A stretch of DNA of 64,000 bases from Sisyra terminalis (GCA_958496175.1 OY292274.1:67280630-67344629), one strand, 5' to 3'. Counted from the stretch's first letter, positions 15,311-25,030 are shown. Notes: generated from the letters alone by a model not told the origin. Numbers and translations are program-made.

Positions 15311-15349
15311 TGTGTATACAATATATAAAATATATTGCAGTCCAATTTA

Positions 15350-16753
15350 TCTATACTAATATATAAAATTCTTGCGTCTGTCTGTACATTTCGATTTTGA
15401 ACCCAATTTTAGGGTAAATATTTGTCTCAAGAGGCCCTTATTCCATATTTAACATTTTTAAAATTTTTGTCTGTCTGTCTGTGTGTCCCGATTTAACTAA
15501 AGAACGGAACAACCGAATTTTATGAAATTTGATATTAAGATACAACACAATTTCCCACAGACTATAGGCTACTTATCATTCCAAAAAAATATTAAGGGAA
15601 GGTATTCCCAAGGGATGAAAACAGAAATTTTTACTTTAGACAAATGAGTTATATATCATTGGAAAGGTAATTTAAAGTTAGAAAATAATCTGTAAAAATA
15701 TTTTTAGTTGAACTGACAGAAAGCACAGTTAATTCAATTTAAAGTCTAAAAAATTGCCTCTTTGAAATATAAACCTTTATATATATAAAACAAATAGTTA
15801 ATGTTAATAGCTTAACGACTTACGTATCTGAAATTCTATCCTCCTAAATATAAAGACGTGGGTTCGATTCTTACAGAAAACTTTTTTTTTTTACAAAATT
15901 GTTGTAAATAGACTCTTAAAGGTGCTCAATATTGAAATATTAACAAAAAAAAAAAAGTAATAGTAGTAGTAGTAATAATAATAAAAGTAATAAAACTTAA
16001 AGTAAATACGTTTTTAAAACCGTGCAAATATAATACTGTGTTTATATATCCCCTCTGACTAATGAAATTTTAATATTCGATATATTCCTTATAAGAAGTA
16101 GACATCTGATAAGAATTTTTTTTTGAAAATTCCTACCTTAAAAGAGTAAAAGGGGTGACTTAGTTTGTATGAGAAAATGTGTATTTAATCAACAATCTAA
16201 ATTTTGAATTTAATAAGTGTAATTAATAAATAAATAATTAATTAATAATAAGCTTCTGTTTTTGTTATATCATTTTAACTACAGCATTTTAAATAACGTC
16301 ATTTCACTTAATTAGTATGAAAGTTTATGTAGTACTTATTCTAAAAAAGCAATTTTTAAGTTTTATTTTTTTTTCAACAATCAAACTTTTTAAAATCTAA
16401 TTTTTATCAATCAATGATTGTGACCTGGAACAATTATTTATTCTGCTGAAAAACAATTAAGGGAACAATTATTTGTCATATATTTCATTATCAATCAAAA
16501 TATAAAATTTTCCAAACTAACTTTTCTTCGGTATTTAGAAAAATTTGAAAATTATTGTTATTGAAAATATATAAAATATTTTAATTTGCTTCTATCTGCT
16601 TCCAATAATTTTTTTGTGTACAACGTCCAAATGTGCGAAATCGAATTGCATTAATCATGATAATCAAAATAAAGAGATCATAATTTTAAAAAATTAAAAA
16701 GAAAATATAATCTACATCTACGATACGCAGACGAAGTCGCGGGGATCAGCTAG
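15350..16753 (+). mobile_element. Non-autonomous Helitron, complete
   Basis: Starts TCTATACTAATATATAAA and ends TCGCGGGGATCAGCTAG followed by T. These are the classic 5' TC and 3' CTAG termini of insect Helitrons, inserted between A and T. The sister arm at 17036-17060 shows the empty-site sequence across this point apart from a TA difference. The interior contains TCTGTCTGTCTGTGTG and a GAACGGAACAACCGAATTT block, found again at 45575-45880. No Rep/helicase coding sequence. Confidence 0.85.
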
Positions 16754-16796
16754 TATTAACATAAATTTGAACAGAAGTTCAAACAAAATATTCGTG

Positions 16797-16856
16797 ACGT
16801 ATTGCCCAGATACGTATTTCGATTGCCAAGGATCTTCATCAGTGGTCATCAAGTAG
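16797..16856 (-). ncRNA. Hammerhead-like motif, mutated stem II
   Basis: The minus strand has CTGATGA (16836-16842), GAAA (16817-16820) and the short palindromic stem III ATACGTAT. Stem II has lost pairing in its middle (GATCC against CAATC). Partner of the next motif, in opposite orientation within the same palindrome. Confidence 0.5.
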
Positions 16857-16950
16857 TTTGGATCACTCCGTAACTGCTTTGTGATGATTCTACTTCTTGC
16901 AATCTTCCTGTGAATCATCACAAAGCAGTTACGGAGTGATCCAAACTACT

Positions 16951-17009
16951 TGATGACCACTGATGAAGATTGCTTGGCAATCGAAATACGTATCTCGGCA
17001 ATACGTCAC
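16951..17009 (+). ncRNA. Hammerhead ribozyme-like motif
   Basis: CTGATGA at 16960-16966, one extra A, stem II GATTGC-TTG-GCAATC (16968-16982), GAAA at 16983-16986, minimal stem III ATACGTAT, predicted cleavage after C16994. Stem I would pair CCA/TGG next to the core plus TGAT/GTCA beyond an internal loop; this copy has one changed base in the inner pairs (TCG instead of TGG). The arrangement is that of type I hammerheads with tiny stem III found in Penelope-like elements. Confidence 0.6.
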
Positions 17010-17173
17010 GAATATTTTTGTTTGAACTTCTGTTCAAATTTATGTTAATAAATTGGACTGCAATATATTTTATATATTGTATACACAGTATAACTGTTCA
17101 AAGTCAGCGAAAAAATCTTATTTTGAATCAGTATCGGTTTAGTTCTTCAAATAAATTAATAACATCAGATCGA

Positions 17174-17327
17174 CAAGGTTTATAAAATACACAGGTGGCC
17201 TCATGCGCCACGTGACGTATCCAGAAGAAATTCATATATATCTTCAGACTGATTAAAGTTTCAAAATTCTTCGTATGACGTCATATTTTTTTTCTAATGG
17301 AGCAACCTGTGTAATTTATAACCCTTG
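17174..17327. mobile_element. Small TIR MITE (family M), copy 1
   Basis: Ends CAAGGTTTATAAAATACACAG and, inverted, CAAGGGTTATAAATTACACAG. Interior has GACGTATCCAGAAGAAATTC and TTCGTATGACGTCAT. Two further copies lie at 25031-25186 and 61854-62018; the last shows a 9-bp target duplication. Confidence 0.75.
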
Positions 17328-17361
17328 GAAAATAGATACTTAATTATTAGACTATTTTAAT

Positions 17362-17480
17362 TTTATTTTATTCTTTTTCAATAACTTTCCTTGATCCTTT
17401 TTCACCAATCATTAATGCTGCTCAATAAATTTGTCAATATTGGTTTAGTTCTTCAAATAAATTAAAAACATCAGATCCAT
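17362..17480. repeat. Short duplicated segment, copy 2
   Basis: Matches 15225-15310 joined to 17137-17171, including TTTAGTTCTTCAAATAAATT. It gives an independent uninterrupted version of the insertion site of the Penelope-like element. Confidence 0.6.
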
Positions 17481-17785
17481 CATATAATAACAATCATAAT
17501 TCTTTAATTCATTTAACAGTTTTGGATTCAAAGAAATTTCTCCGAATCCAAATGCCCGATTGATCCTTTTTTTTTTTGGCATCAAATGCCCAAAAATATC
17601 AACTCATAGATCTATTAAAAAAATTTTTATTAATAAAATCGAAAAACACCCTCCACCCCTCGTATTTTCATTGTTTGAGCACACTTTTTAATTTAATCTT
17701 TCTACAGAGGTGAATTAAATGATAAGGGGGGGGGTTGGTAAAAATTATTTTCGTTGAGTTTAGCAACCCTCGTTAAAATTTTAAG

Positions 17786-17891
17786 GGGCCAGTGATCAAC
17801 AGTACTCATGTACTTTTGGGTACCATTAATTATAACGATAGAAAAATTTTGCGGCCCCTTGGGGCCTCGTTCCCCAGTTTGAGAAGCACTG
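17786..17891. mobile_element. hAT right-end fragment
   Basis: Ends CCCAGTTTGAGAAGCACTG, which inverted is CAGTGCTTCTCAAACTGGG, a common hAT (Charlie-like) terminus. A matching left end and target duplication were not found; CAGTG at 17790 is weak. Treated as a solo end. Confidence 0.45.
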
Positions 17892-18256
17892 TACTAAAAG
17901 ATAAGCCAAAGGGTTGCTCAAACTAAGAGTTGAAGCTCTCCAAATCGTGTCCTGGTTAAACTATATCGAAAAAAGAAAGGAGAGAAACAAACATTTTTGG
18001 ATAAGAAACATGGAAAATAATTTTCCGAAATTTCTTCGAAAGTACAGGATTGTAGATTTAAGCTTTTTCCCGAAAAAAAAAAGCTTAGTTATATAATTTA
18101 CTAATATTTACTAATAACTATCAAAATAAAATTTAATTCGGATTAGTTATTATAAATAAAAATGTATTTTTTTCGTTTCTAATTTTGAATTACCACCAAT
18201 TACTACCAACCTTTATTTTCATTTGCGCATGCCTCAAAAAGGACGCTTAAATATTC

Positions 18257-18390
18257 AGTTGTTTCCTTAAGTATTAATTGTTGTGTTGAAATATTAAATT
18301 AATTAAATTTGTGATTAATTATTATAATAAGTGTTGGTTTTGTGATCGAAATCATGAACGGTTGGATAAGGAACGAATTATTTAAGTCAA
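18257..18390 (+). CDS. Candidate first exon of an unidentified gene
   Basis: TCAGTT at 18255-18260 matches the arthropod initiator (start at A18257). About 97 bases later ATG (18354) opens a 12-codon frame, MNGWIRNELFKS, that runs straight into a strong donor, A|GTAAGTGC at 18391. The coding part is thus 18354-18390, ending in phase 1. A downstream candidate exon at 21801-21875 has a compatible phase, which would place the satellite array and PHF5A (opposite strand) in the first intron. I recognise no family, and a short frame before a donor can arise by chance. RNA evidence would decide it. Confidence 0.35.
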
Positions 18391-18609
18391 GTAAGTGCAA
18401 AGTTTAATTATTTATTGAAAAAATGTCAATTGAATTTGGAAATTTTTTCGGCAATTACTGAAAGTTTTTTTGGGCTTTAATTAGAAGATATGGATTAAAC
18501 AAGTTTATAATGGGATAAATGAAGAATTTTTTTATGGATTTAGCTAAAAATATTTGAACGGATGTTAATTTTTTAATGAAAACTGCCGTTGGGAAATAGG
18601 GACGCAATT

Positions 18610-20046
18610 GTAAGGGTCGCTATAGTTAACTTTAACATTTTATTTTACGACAAAAAGACAAAATTAGGTTTTAAAAACTATATAACAATTTAGTTTGGGT
18701 ATTCTTCTAACAATTTTTAAAAAAATTTCCAAACTTTTTACATTTTTTGGGGGCGAAAAATCTTTGACAAAATGTTCTATCGAATATTGCGTCGGAGTTG
18801 TAACTTTTGGCGATTTTTTTTCATACCTAAACTGGAAAATTTTGTTATGAAAATTATGTATTGAATTAGTTTATAGATCTCTTTAATGGATCTATGGAAA
18901 GTTTTGGATAAATTTGATATTTTTTTTATAGAAAAAGGCTTTGAAAGCTAGCTCCCCTATTCTAAGGGTCTTAATTTTTAAGTTTGACATTTTTTTTTAT
19001 AAGTATATGATAAAATCTTGCTTTAAAAACTATATAACAATTTAGTTTGGGTGTTCTTCTAACGATTTTTAAAAAAATTTCCAAACTTTTTACATTTTTT
19101 TGGGGTGAAAAACCTTTGACAAAATGTTTTGTCGAATATTGCGTCGAAGTTGTAACTTTTGGTGATTTTTTTTCATAGCTTAACTAAAAAATTTTGTTAT
19201 AAAAATTATGTATTGAATTAGTTTATAGGTCTCTTTAATGGATCTATGTAAAGTTTTGGATAAATTTGATATTTTTTTTATAGAAAATGGCTTTGAAAGC
19301 TAGCTCCCCTATTCTAAGGATCTCCATTTTTAAGTTTGACATTTTTTTTTTATAAATAGATAATAATATTTTGCTTCAAAAACTATTTAAAAATTTAGTT
19401 TAGATATCCTTCTAGCGATTTTTAAAAAAATTTCCAAACTTTTTACATTTTTTTGGGGCGAAAAACCTTTGACAAAATGTTCTATCGAATATTGCGTCTG
19501 AGTTATAACTTTAAGCAATTTTTTTCATAGCCAAACTAAAAAAAATTCTTATGAAAATTATATATTGAATTGGTTTGTAGATCCCTTTTATGGATCTTTG
19601 TAAAATTTTGGGTAAATTCGATGTTTTTTTACAGAAAAAGGCTTTGAAAGCTAGCTCATCTATTGTAAGGGTCTCCATTTTTAAGTTTGACTTTTTTTTT
19701 TTATAAATAGATAACAAAATCTTGCTTTAACAACTATTTAAAAATTTAGTTTAGATATCCTTCTAGCGATTTTTAAAAAAAATTCCAAACAAATTACATT
19801 TTTTTAGGACGAAAAATCTTTGACAAAATGTTCTATCGAATATTGCGCCGGAGTTATAACTTTTAGCAATTTTTTTTCATAGCCAAACTAAAAAAAATCT
19901 TATGAAAACTATATATTGAATTAGTTTGTAGGTCCCTTTAATGGATCTATGTAAAACTTGGGGTAACATTTTTATTTTTCTTATAGAAAAAGACTTTGAA
20001 AACAAGTCCCTCTATTGTAAGGGTTTCCATTTTTAAGTCTGGGTAT
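18610..20046. repeat. 352-bp satellite array, four units
   Basis: Units start at 18610, 18962, 19314, 19665 and a partial fifth at 20017 (landmark TAAGGGTC), giving periods of 352, 352, 351 and 352. Shared blocks include TTCCAAACTTTTTACATTTT, GACAAAATGTTCTATCGAAT and GGCTTTGAAAGCTAGCTC. Unit length is steady with point differences between units. The length is about two nucleosome repeats, as in many insect satellites (inference). Confidence 0.9.
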
Positions 20047-20446
20047 AACTATTTATTTTGGACATTTGTCTATGGATTTATATAAAATTTTAATTTTAAA
20101 TTGATATTACTTTCTTTAAAATATAAGACATTGTTTTTATATGTTATCCGGGTTATACACTTTATGAAAATGTTATCACTGATTTAAAACCAATAAGATG
20201 AACTTATCAAAACCCTATTACGAGTCTAAGTAAACTTTTGAGATTCTTCCGGAAAAAATATCTGTAAAAAATAGTTTATATGATATTAAATAAAATTGTA
20301 GGATTATTTGATAAAATAGTCTTTTATCTTGAGAAATGAGTACTTTTAAGCTTAAGTTACTCAATTAAACCAATAATTTCTCAAACCTTTTAAAACTTAA
20401 ACCAAAATAATACTGTTACACAAAACCATAATAAAACTTGAATATA
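20047..20446. other. No gene seen
   Basis: AT-rich sequence between the satellite and the small palindrome, without coding or repeat signal. Confidence 0.4.
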
Positions 20447-20603
20447 AATTGGTAAAACTATTCAGAGGACTAGGATCAAATAATAATCAGTCAAAACTAT
20501 TTATTACATGAGCGTTTGTAAATAATCGCTTTAATCTTGTTAAAAATAGTTTTGACTGATTATTATTTGATCCTAGTCCTCTGAATATTTTTACCAATTT
20601 ATC
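20447..20603. repeat. Near-perfect short palindrome
   Basis: Arms of about 57 bases containing TTCAGAGGACTAGGATCAAA and its inverse, with one or two mismatches, around a loop of about 40 bases. No terminal duplication or family resemblance was seen. It overlaps the 3' part of the minus-strand frame below, whose coding strand is repeated in inverted form and ends in a stop inside the copied arm. Confidence 0.8.
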
Positions 20604-20740
20604 ATCATCGAGGATCTGAAACTCTACAATAAAGACTTGAATATGTTTTAAAATTTTATTACAAACTGATTTTTTTAACATTTTTAATTCAGAATCAATT
20701 GATTTGCGTTGTGAATGATTTAATGAATCAAATACGTAAG
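20487..20740 (-). CDS. Possible hypothetical exon, unrecognised
   Basis: A minus-strand frame stays open for about 80 codons, including a 64-codon part from ATG (20681), with balanced composition (KILKHIQVFIVEFQILDDD is typical of its tone). An in-frame stop lies just upstream of about 20740. The end of the frame lies in the palindrome. It is downstream of PHF5A on the same strand but too far away to belong to it. I see no domain. It may be a decayed fragment or chance. Confidence 0.2.
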
Positions 20741-21026
20741 AATCTTAGTTCTCCGATACATTTCATAAATATATAGAAATGAACTATTTTCATTGATTTT
20801 TAGAAAGTTTTTAATGTTATTTACATCTTTTATTTTGCAACCAATTAGCTTAATAGTTATTTAGTTTAAATGCCTAGCGATGACCATAGATATTTGTTTC
20901 TAAAACCAATGGGTTGCAAAATATATTGTTTACTTTTAAACTTAGAAATAAGTTAAGTCTTTATAACCACTGAAATCGTAATTAACGTAGATTTTAAAGG
21001 TATAAAAAGTATTAAATTTAATTCGA

Positions 21027-21474
21027 CTATCTTCTTTTGAATCCATACTTTTTTCTTTCGTAAAACAAGTCTGTTTTCGAACTTCCAAGATTAACAATTT
21101 TGGGACATCCATCCCTCTGTAAAGTGAAAATTTGTGATTAATTCCATCAACAATATGTTCTACTTTAACAATACGTACATCTTTTTCTTGAATTGTGCAT
21201 TCTTTGCAATAATATGCATCGGAAACTCCAGGACCTCCGCATATCACACATCGACCCTGATACGACCCGTAATTGCATTCATCGCAAATACGTACCAATG
21301 TGCATGGACGTACATAGGAATCACAAATTACACATTTACCATCGCATTTTTCGCATAATCGTCCAATTGCTACAAATAATTTCAAATGATTTTTTAGGCA
21401 TTTAAGGTTATGTTTTACTTACCGACTCCCGGTTGTTTTCGACAGAAAATTAGATCTGGATGATGTTTTGCCAT
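21027..21474 (-). CDS. PHF5A: PHD finger-like domain protein 5A (SF3b14b), three exons
   Basis: Small SF3b subunit of the U2 snRNP; it sits with SF3B1 at the branch-site pocket. Exons: 21423-21474 (start ATG at 21474), 21179-21369 and 21027-21116 (stop TAG). Introns of 53 and 62 bases begin GTAAGT and GTACGT and end in TAG and CAG. Joined, they give 110 residues, the usual length. All zinc-knuckle cysteines are present (C11, C23, C26, C30, C33, C40, C46, C49, C58, C61, C72, C75), as is Y36 of the pladienolide pocket. The C-terminus ends YGFKRR. Reading through the second intron gives a false 147-residue frame. AATAAA lies at about 20831-20836 on the minus strand, a possible poly(A) signal. 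Nearly invariant in animals, so the copy is surely functional. Confidence 0.97.
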
Positions 21475-21800
21475 ACTTGTTTCTTGCAATTGGGGTTGTT
21501 AAATTAAAAAAGCCTAGCAAGTCTTTTAGATATTTATATATTTTAGCCAGAAAAAAGGCAATTTATCAAAAAAAAAATACGAATAAATTTTCAATCGTAT
21601 GTCGGTAATATCGGGTGAATTACCAGTAGGCATGTCAAAAATTTGTTTTATTTTTTACTTGCCTAGATGTCACTACGTAGTTAGCGTCTCTTGGCGTTTG
21701 TGATTGTTGAAATACTTTTCGAAAGTTCATAAGTTTTCAAACGTTAAAAATAGTTTTTAAAAGGAATTTTATTAATAAAAATGTGTTTTGGGTCATACAG

Positions 21801-21875
21801 TGAATCAATTACAACGTGAAAAAATGAATATTTTGAATCAACTTCGTTTTTGTTTTGCAGTAGAATATGAACCCG
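21801..21875 (+). CDS. Candidate exon, unidentified gene
   Basis: TTTGGGTCATACAG precedes an open stretch containing KMNILNQLRFCFAVEYEPG, which ends at a good donor, CCCG|GTGAGT. Three readings are possible. It may be a 75-base internal exon, in phase with the candidate first exon at 18354. It may be a 15-base microexon (21861-21875) after the very strong acceptor TTTTTGTTTTGCAG. Or it may be a first coding exon starting at ATG 21824 of a gene divergent from PHF5A. The exon ends about 20 bases before the prohibitin stop codon, which is on the other strand. No family recognised. Confidence 0.35.
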
Positions 21876-21895
21876 GTGAGTTGACAAGTTTGTAT

Positions 21896-22798
21896 TTATT
21901 TACGTCTAGACATATATATGTTATCAGAAACTTCACTGAAATGAGGATCTTGAATATTCAACATTAGGGCATTTCCGTTTAGATAAACCCGATTCTGTGA
22001 ATTAGCAATGGTACGAGCAATGCTTTGAGCGGCTCTAATTTTCCGTAGCTTCAGATATCCGGGACTTTGTCGACAGGCTTCGCCTAGCATTTTGGCGGCC
22101 TCCGCCTCGCCCTGGGCCTGAATTATTTTTTGTTGCCGCTCCTGAATTGCCTTTTCCACAACAAACGCGGCCCGTTGGGCCTCCTGATGGGCCACTTGCT
22201 TGGCTTCAACGGCCGCCGTATATTCTCTGCCGAAGGACAAGTCCGTTATGGAGACATCGTCTAAAATGATATTAAAGTCTTTAGCTCGATCGACCAAAGA
22301 TCTACGTACCAATAGGGACACTTGGGCGCGTTGGGTTATCAATTGCGAAGCATTAAATTTCGCAATTATCGATTTGAGAACTTCGTTGCAAATTGATGGC
22401 AAAACTTTTTCGTCGTAGTCCAATCCCAAGTGGCGGTAGACCGTCGGTAGTTTTTCCGCATCCGGTCGGGATAGCACGCGTAGGGATATGTTAACCATTT
22501 GCAAATCTTTCGAGCCGGTCGGCGAGGAAAGATTTCGTGGTTTGCATCGAATATCATAGATAATCGGATACTCGATCCAGGGAACACGAAAATGTAATCC
22601 TTCCGTTAAGATATTGTCGCTAATTCCCGATAATCGGGAAAATATTATAGCCCGATGTCCACCATCGACTGTATATAGCGATTGGGATAGCATATACGCG
22701 GAAATACCTCCCGTGGCGGCAATAGCTACTGCAAAAGTAGTCGGAGCTTGAAATGGATGTAACATTCTTTGAAATATCGAAGCAATTCGCCGAACCAT
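21896..22798 (-). CDS. Phb2-like: Prohibitin-2-like protein, single exon
   Basis: Prohibitin-2 forms ring complexes with prohibitin-1 in the mitochondrial inner membrane. The 300-residue frame is complete and close to the family length. Residues 21-38 form the N-terminal membrane anchor. The SPFH/PHB domain follows ([10 protein letters not shown] at 44-53, [18 protein letters not shown] at 97-114), then a coiled coil from about 190 to 240 ([25 protein letters not shown]). A YxxL motif (YRHL, 121-124) occupies the LC3-binding position known in prohibitin-2. The N-terminus and several usually fixed positions differ from standard insect Phb2. The gene has no intron and is richer in GC than its surroundings, suggesting a retrocopy that kept its frame, possibly with germline expression (inference). 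AATAAA overlaps the stop codon (21895-21900). Confidence 0.93.
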   Translation of the reverse strand: MVRRIASIFQRMLHPFQAPTTFAVAIAATGGISAYMLSQSLYTVDGGHRAIIFSRLSGISDNILTEGLHFRVPWIEYPIIYDIRCKPRNLSSPTGSKDLQMVNISLRVLSRPDAEKLPTVYRHLGLDYDEKVLPSICNEVLKSIIAKFNASQLITQRAQVSLLVRRSLVDRAKDFNIILDDVSITDLSFGREYTAAVEAKQVAHQEAQRAAFVVEKAIQERQQKIIQAQGEAEAAKMLGEACRQSPGYLKLRKIRAAQSIARTIANSQNRVYLNGNALMLNIQDPHFSEVSDNIYMSRRK

Positions 22799-23128
22799 TT
22801 TTTTTTTTTTTAATTAAAACTTTTTATTTGCACAAAAAAAAAGCGGCTGTCATATATGATTCACCACGTGAATGTCGTCCTTTTGAATTTTAACGTTCCT
22901 AATTTCATTGTTGATTGAATTTTGAAATTTCAAACAAACGATAATCGATTAATTTTTAATTGTTTGTTTGGTAAAAATGCCCCCGCGGCTTTTTTGTTTA
23001 AAGTCAAGGGATCGTTTTGATTCTAAGTAAAAAAAAATAGCCAAATTTTCAGTTTTTTATCGCACGTGGTTTTCGAGTATTTCGAAGAAAATCGATTTTA
23101 TTTTTTTTAGTGGTAAAATTTCAAAAAA
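22799..23128. other. No gene seen; upstream of prohibitin-like gene
   Basis: Contains T-rich runs (22800-22811 and about 23100) directly upstream of the start codon on the coding strand. No TATA box or initiator stands out. Confidence 0.4.
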
Positions 23129-23682
23129 TCAAGTAAACACTATAGAATCAGTGGCGTAGCTACCTAGGGGCTAGGCGGGGCACTGCCCCGGGGCCCTCGA
23201 ATCCTTACCAGAAATCTTGATCTAACTGAACTTTTGGAAATTCAATTGGAAGTTCACCAATTATGTAAGGAAATAATGAGCAAACATGGAGTGCTAGAAT
23301 GCGACCTAAGTTTGTTAGGCCCGACTTTTATATAATAAATCCGTGAATCTTCTCAATTTCGTTTTATTAGCCAAACCTACACCAAGTATTAATTGTAATT
23401 TATGTTCTTACGGTTTAATATTTTTATTACCTGCCCTGCAGTGCACAAAACAGAGCTTAAAGTAGCTTAGCATTTTTAAAGTATTTGTATATTTCATATT
23501 TTTATTTGGATAAAACCTAATCAGTTTACATAGCAGTGGGGCCCTATTTTTTAATTTGACCTAGGGCCCTTGGTTATCTAGCTACGCCACTGTATAGAAT
23601 ACAAGAGTATAAGTTCAACATTTCCCTGCGTTAAAGAAAAGGGAAATGTGGAACTTATATTTTATAGTGTTTGCTTGATTAT
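23129..23682. repeat. Hairpin repeat interrupted by a hAT MITE
   Basis: TCAAGTAAACACTATAGAAT on the left and, after removal of the hAT MITE, a right arm ending ATAGTGTTTGCTTGA form a palindrome of about 110 bases. Its inner arms (CAACATTTCCCT and AGGGAAATGTGG) meet near 23632. The hairpin is therefore older than the hAT insertion. Confidence 0.75.
23149..23592. mobile_element. hAT MITE with perfect 8-bp TSD
   Basis: Ends CAGTGGCGTAGCTACCTAGG and, inverted, CAGTGGCGTAGCTAGATAAC. Flanks are TATAGAAT on both sides (23141-23148 and 23593-23600), an exact 8-bp duplication. 444 bp, subterminal GGGGCCCT blocks, no intact frame. Recent by the perfect duplication. Confidence 0.92.
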
Positions 23683-23763
23683 TATTATTCTAAAACTATT
23701 TATTTGTCTTTTGTGTGTTTAAACTGCATTAATATATCTCTAATTAATGTATTTATCCTCTAA

Positions 23764-24325
23764 AGTTTGAGCCCTTAATATTAATATAAAGAGGTCTATC
23801 ATCTTTAATTTCGATTTTTAATTTGTGCTTTCATTTTTGCGGCAATGCTGTCAAACTATCAAGGTAAAAAAAATCATCTGCACATATATTTATAGAAAAT
23901 CAAATTTCCTACAAAAAAGGTCTTTGGAAAATTTTTTCCAGACACGCCGTTTCCGAATAATCAAGCTTCAGACATTGATATAATTTTTAGATTTATCTTC
24001 TTTATTTTGAAATTTTGTAACTAACGAACAAAAATAAATATATAGAAATGAACAATATAGATTTTTGAAGGGAATTTAATGCTCTACAAAAATGGTTTCT
24101 TAATGTTTTTACATATAAACACTATTTCAAAATTGGTTCAACAAGGAAAAAAACCATAATTTAATTTTTTCTTCAACTTTAATTGTGAATAACTTTTGAA
24201 AAAGTGTTTTTATGTAAAAATGTTAAGAGACCTATTTTGTAGGGCATTAAGTTCCCTTCAAGAATTTGTATTATTCATTTCTATATATTTGTTTGTTTGT
24301 TACTTACAAAATTTCAAAATAAAGA
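23764..24325. mobile_element. F2 hairpin element, truncated copy
   Basis: Begins at the internal AAAGTTTGAGCCCTTAATAT block, without the F2 end, passes the apex (GTTCAACAAGGAAAAAAACC) and stops in the second arm at AATAAAGAAGATA. There it is joined directly to repeat C. Compared with 30322-31259, both outer ends are missing. Confidence 0.7.
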
Positions 24326-24328
24326 AGA

Positions 24329-25030
24329 TACCTTACGGTGACGGATTTTTCGGTTGAAATCATTTTTTGGACTTAATCAATCGATTTATAAAAAATTGAC
24401 TCCCACGTGCTATTTGGGGACTTCACTTATTATGAATGCTATGGAGGTTATAAAGGTATACCAATCATATAAATCAAAGAAGTTTATAATAACTTGTTGC
24501 CTAGCAACGGTTCAATATATATTTCACATGAATGAAGTATTCAACAAATTGAGAAATCAAAACTAAATTTGGTACTCCTGATCAATATAATTTAATATTA
24601 TTAGAAATTAGTGCCAACTTCAGGCTTTAATCATTGCCAATAGGCCGAATAACTAATTCATCAACGAAGTGCAATAATAATGCTATGGAGGTATGTCAAA
24701 ATGCTACCAGATAACTGAAAATTTTGTAGAATATTCCTTATTTAATATTAAAGCACCTATGAAAATTTTAAAACAATTCACTATTTCGTTAAAAATTTAT
24801 TCCAATTTAAAAGTACCATGATTTTACATGCAATCTTATGGAGATTCGGTGATTGAAAAGACTAAATTTATTTTTATTAGCGAAAAAACGCTACTAGGCA
24901 TCCCCAAACTTCCAAAATATTTAGTTTAAACTTTAGGGAACTAATTTTGCATAGGTTTATTTAAATTCACTGTACGGTTTTAAAGAAACAAATTAAAAAT
25001 CGACCAATAATGTAGTTTTCCCTGGTAAAT
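24329..25030. repeat. Dispersed repeat C, copy 3
   Basis: Same block order as copy 2 (GTGACGGATTTTTCGGTTG, TTTCACATGAATGAAGTATT, GGAGATTCGGTGATTG), ending CTGGTAAAT where a family M MITE begins. The short frame at 24354-24566 is repeat sequence, not a gene. Confidence 0.7.

Larger units (their letters stand above)
15311..17123. mobile_element. Penelope-like palindromic insertion with 13-bp TSD
   Basis: Two inverted arms meet near 16905. The flanks carry an identical 13-bp direct repeat, TGAATCAGTATCG (15298-15310 and 17124-17136), a plausible target duplication. The left arm is shorter at its outer end than the right arm (5' truncation). Each arm holds a hammerhead-like core, so I assign it to Penelope-like elements, whose terminal repeats often occur as inverted pairs. 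A Helitron interrupts the left arm. There is no reverse transcriptase or GIY-YIG coding sequence here, only terminal-repeat material. Confidence 0.65.

Noticed and set aside
15007..15345. Overlapping open frames on both strands (112 and 93 codons) around 15.0-15.35 kb
   Set aside because: Neither shows a family motif, both run into the Penelope-like repeat, and the neighbouring segment is frameshifted. At most a decayed gene fragment.
20942..21385. 147-residue minus-strand frame with a novel C-terminus after the PHF5A zinc knuckles
   Set aside because: The extra tail is read-through of a 62-base GT-AG intron and the 5' end lacks exon 1. The three-exon model gives exactly the 110-residue PHF5A.
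21201..22587. Frames antisense to PHF5A and prohibitin (21134-21405 plus, 22200-22418 plus, 22366-22587 minus)
   Set aside because: Shadows of the two real coding sequences in other frames.
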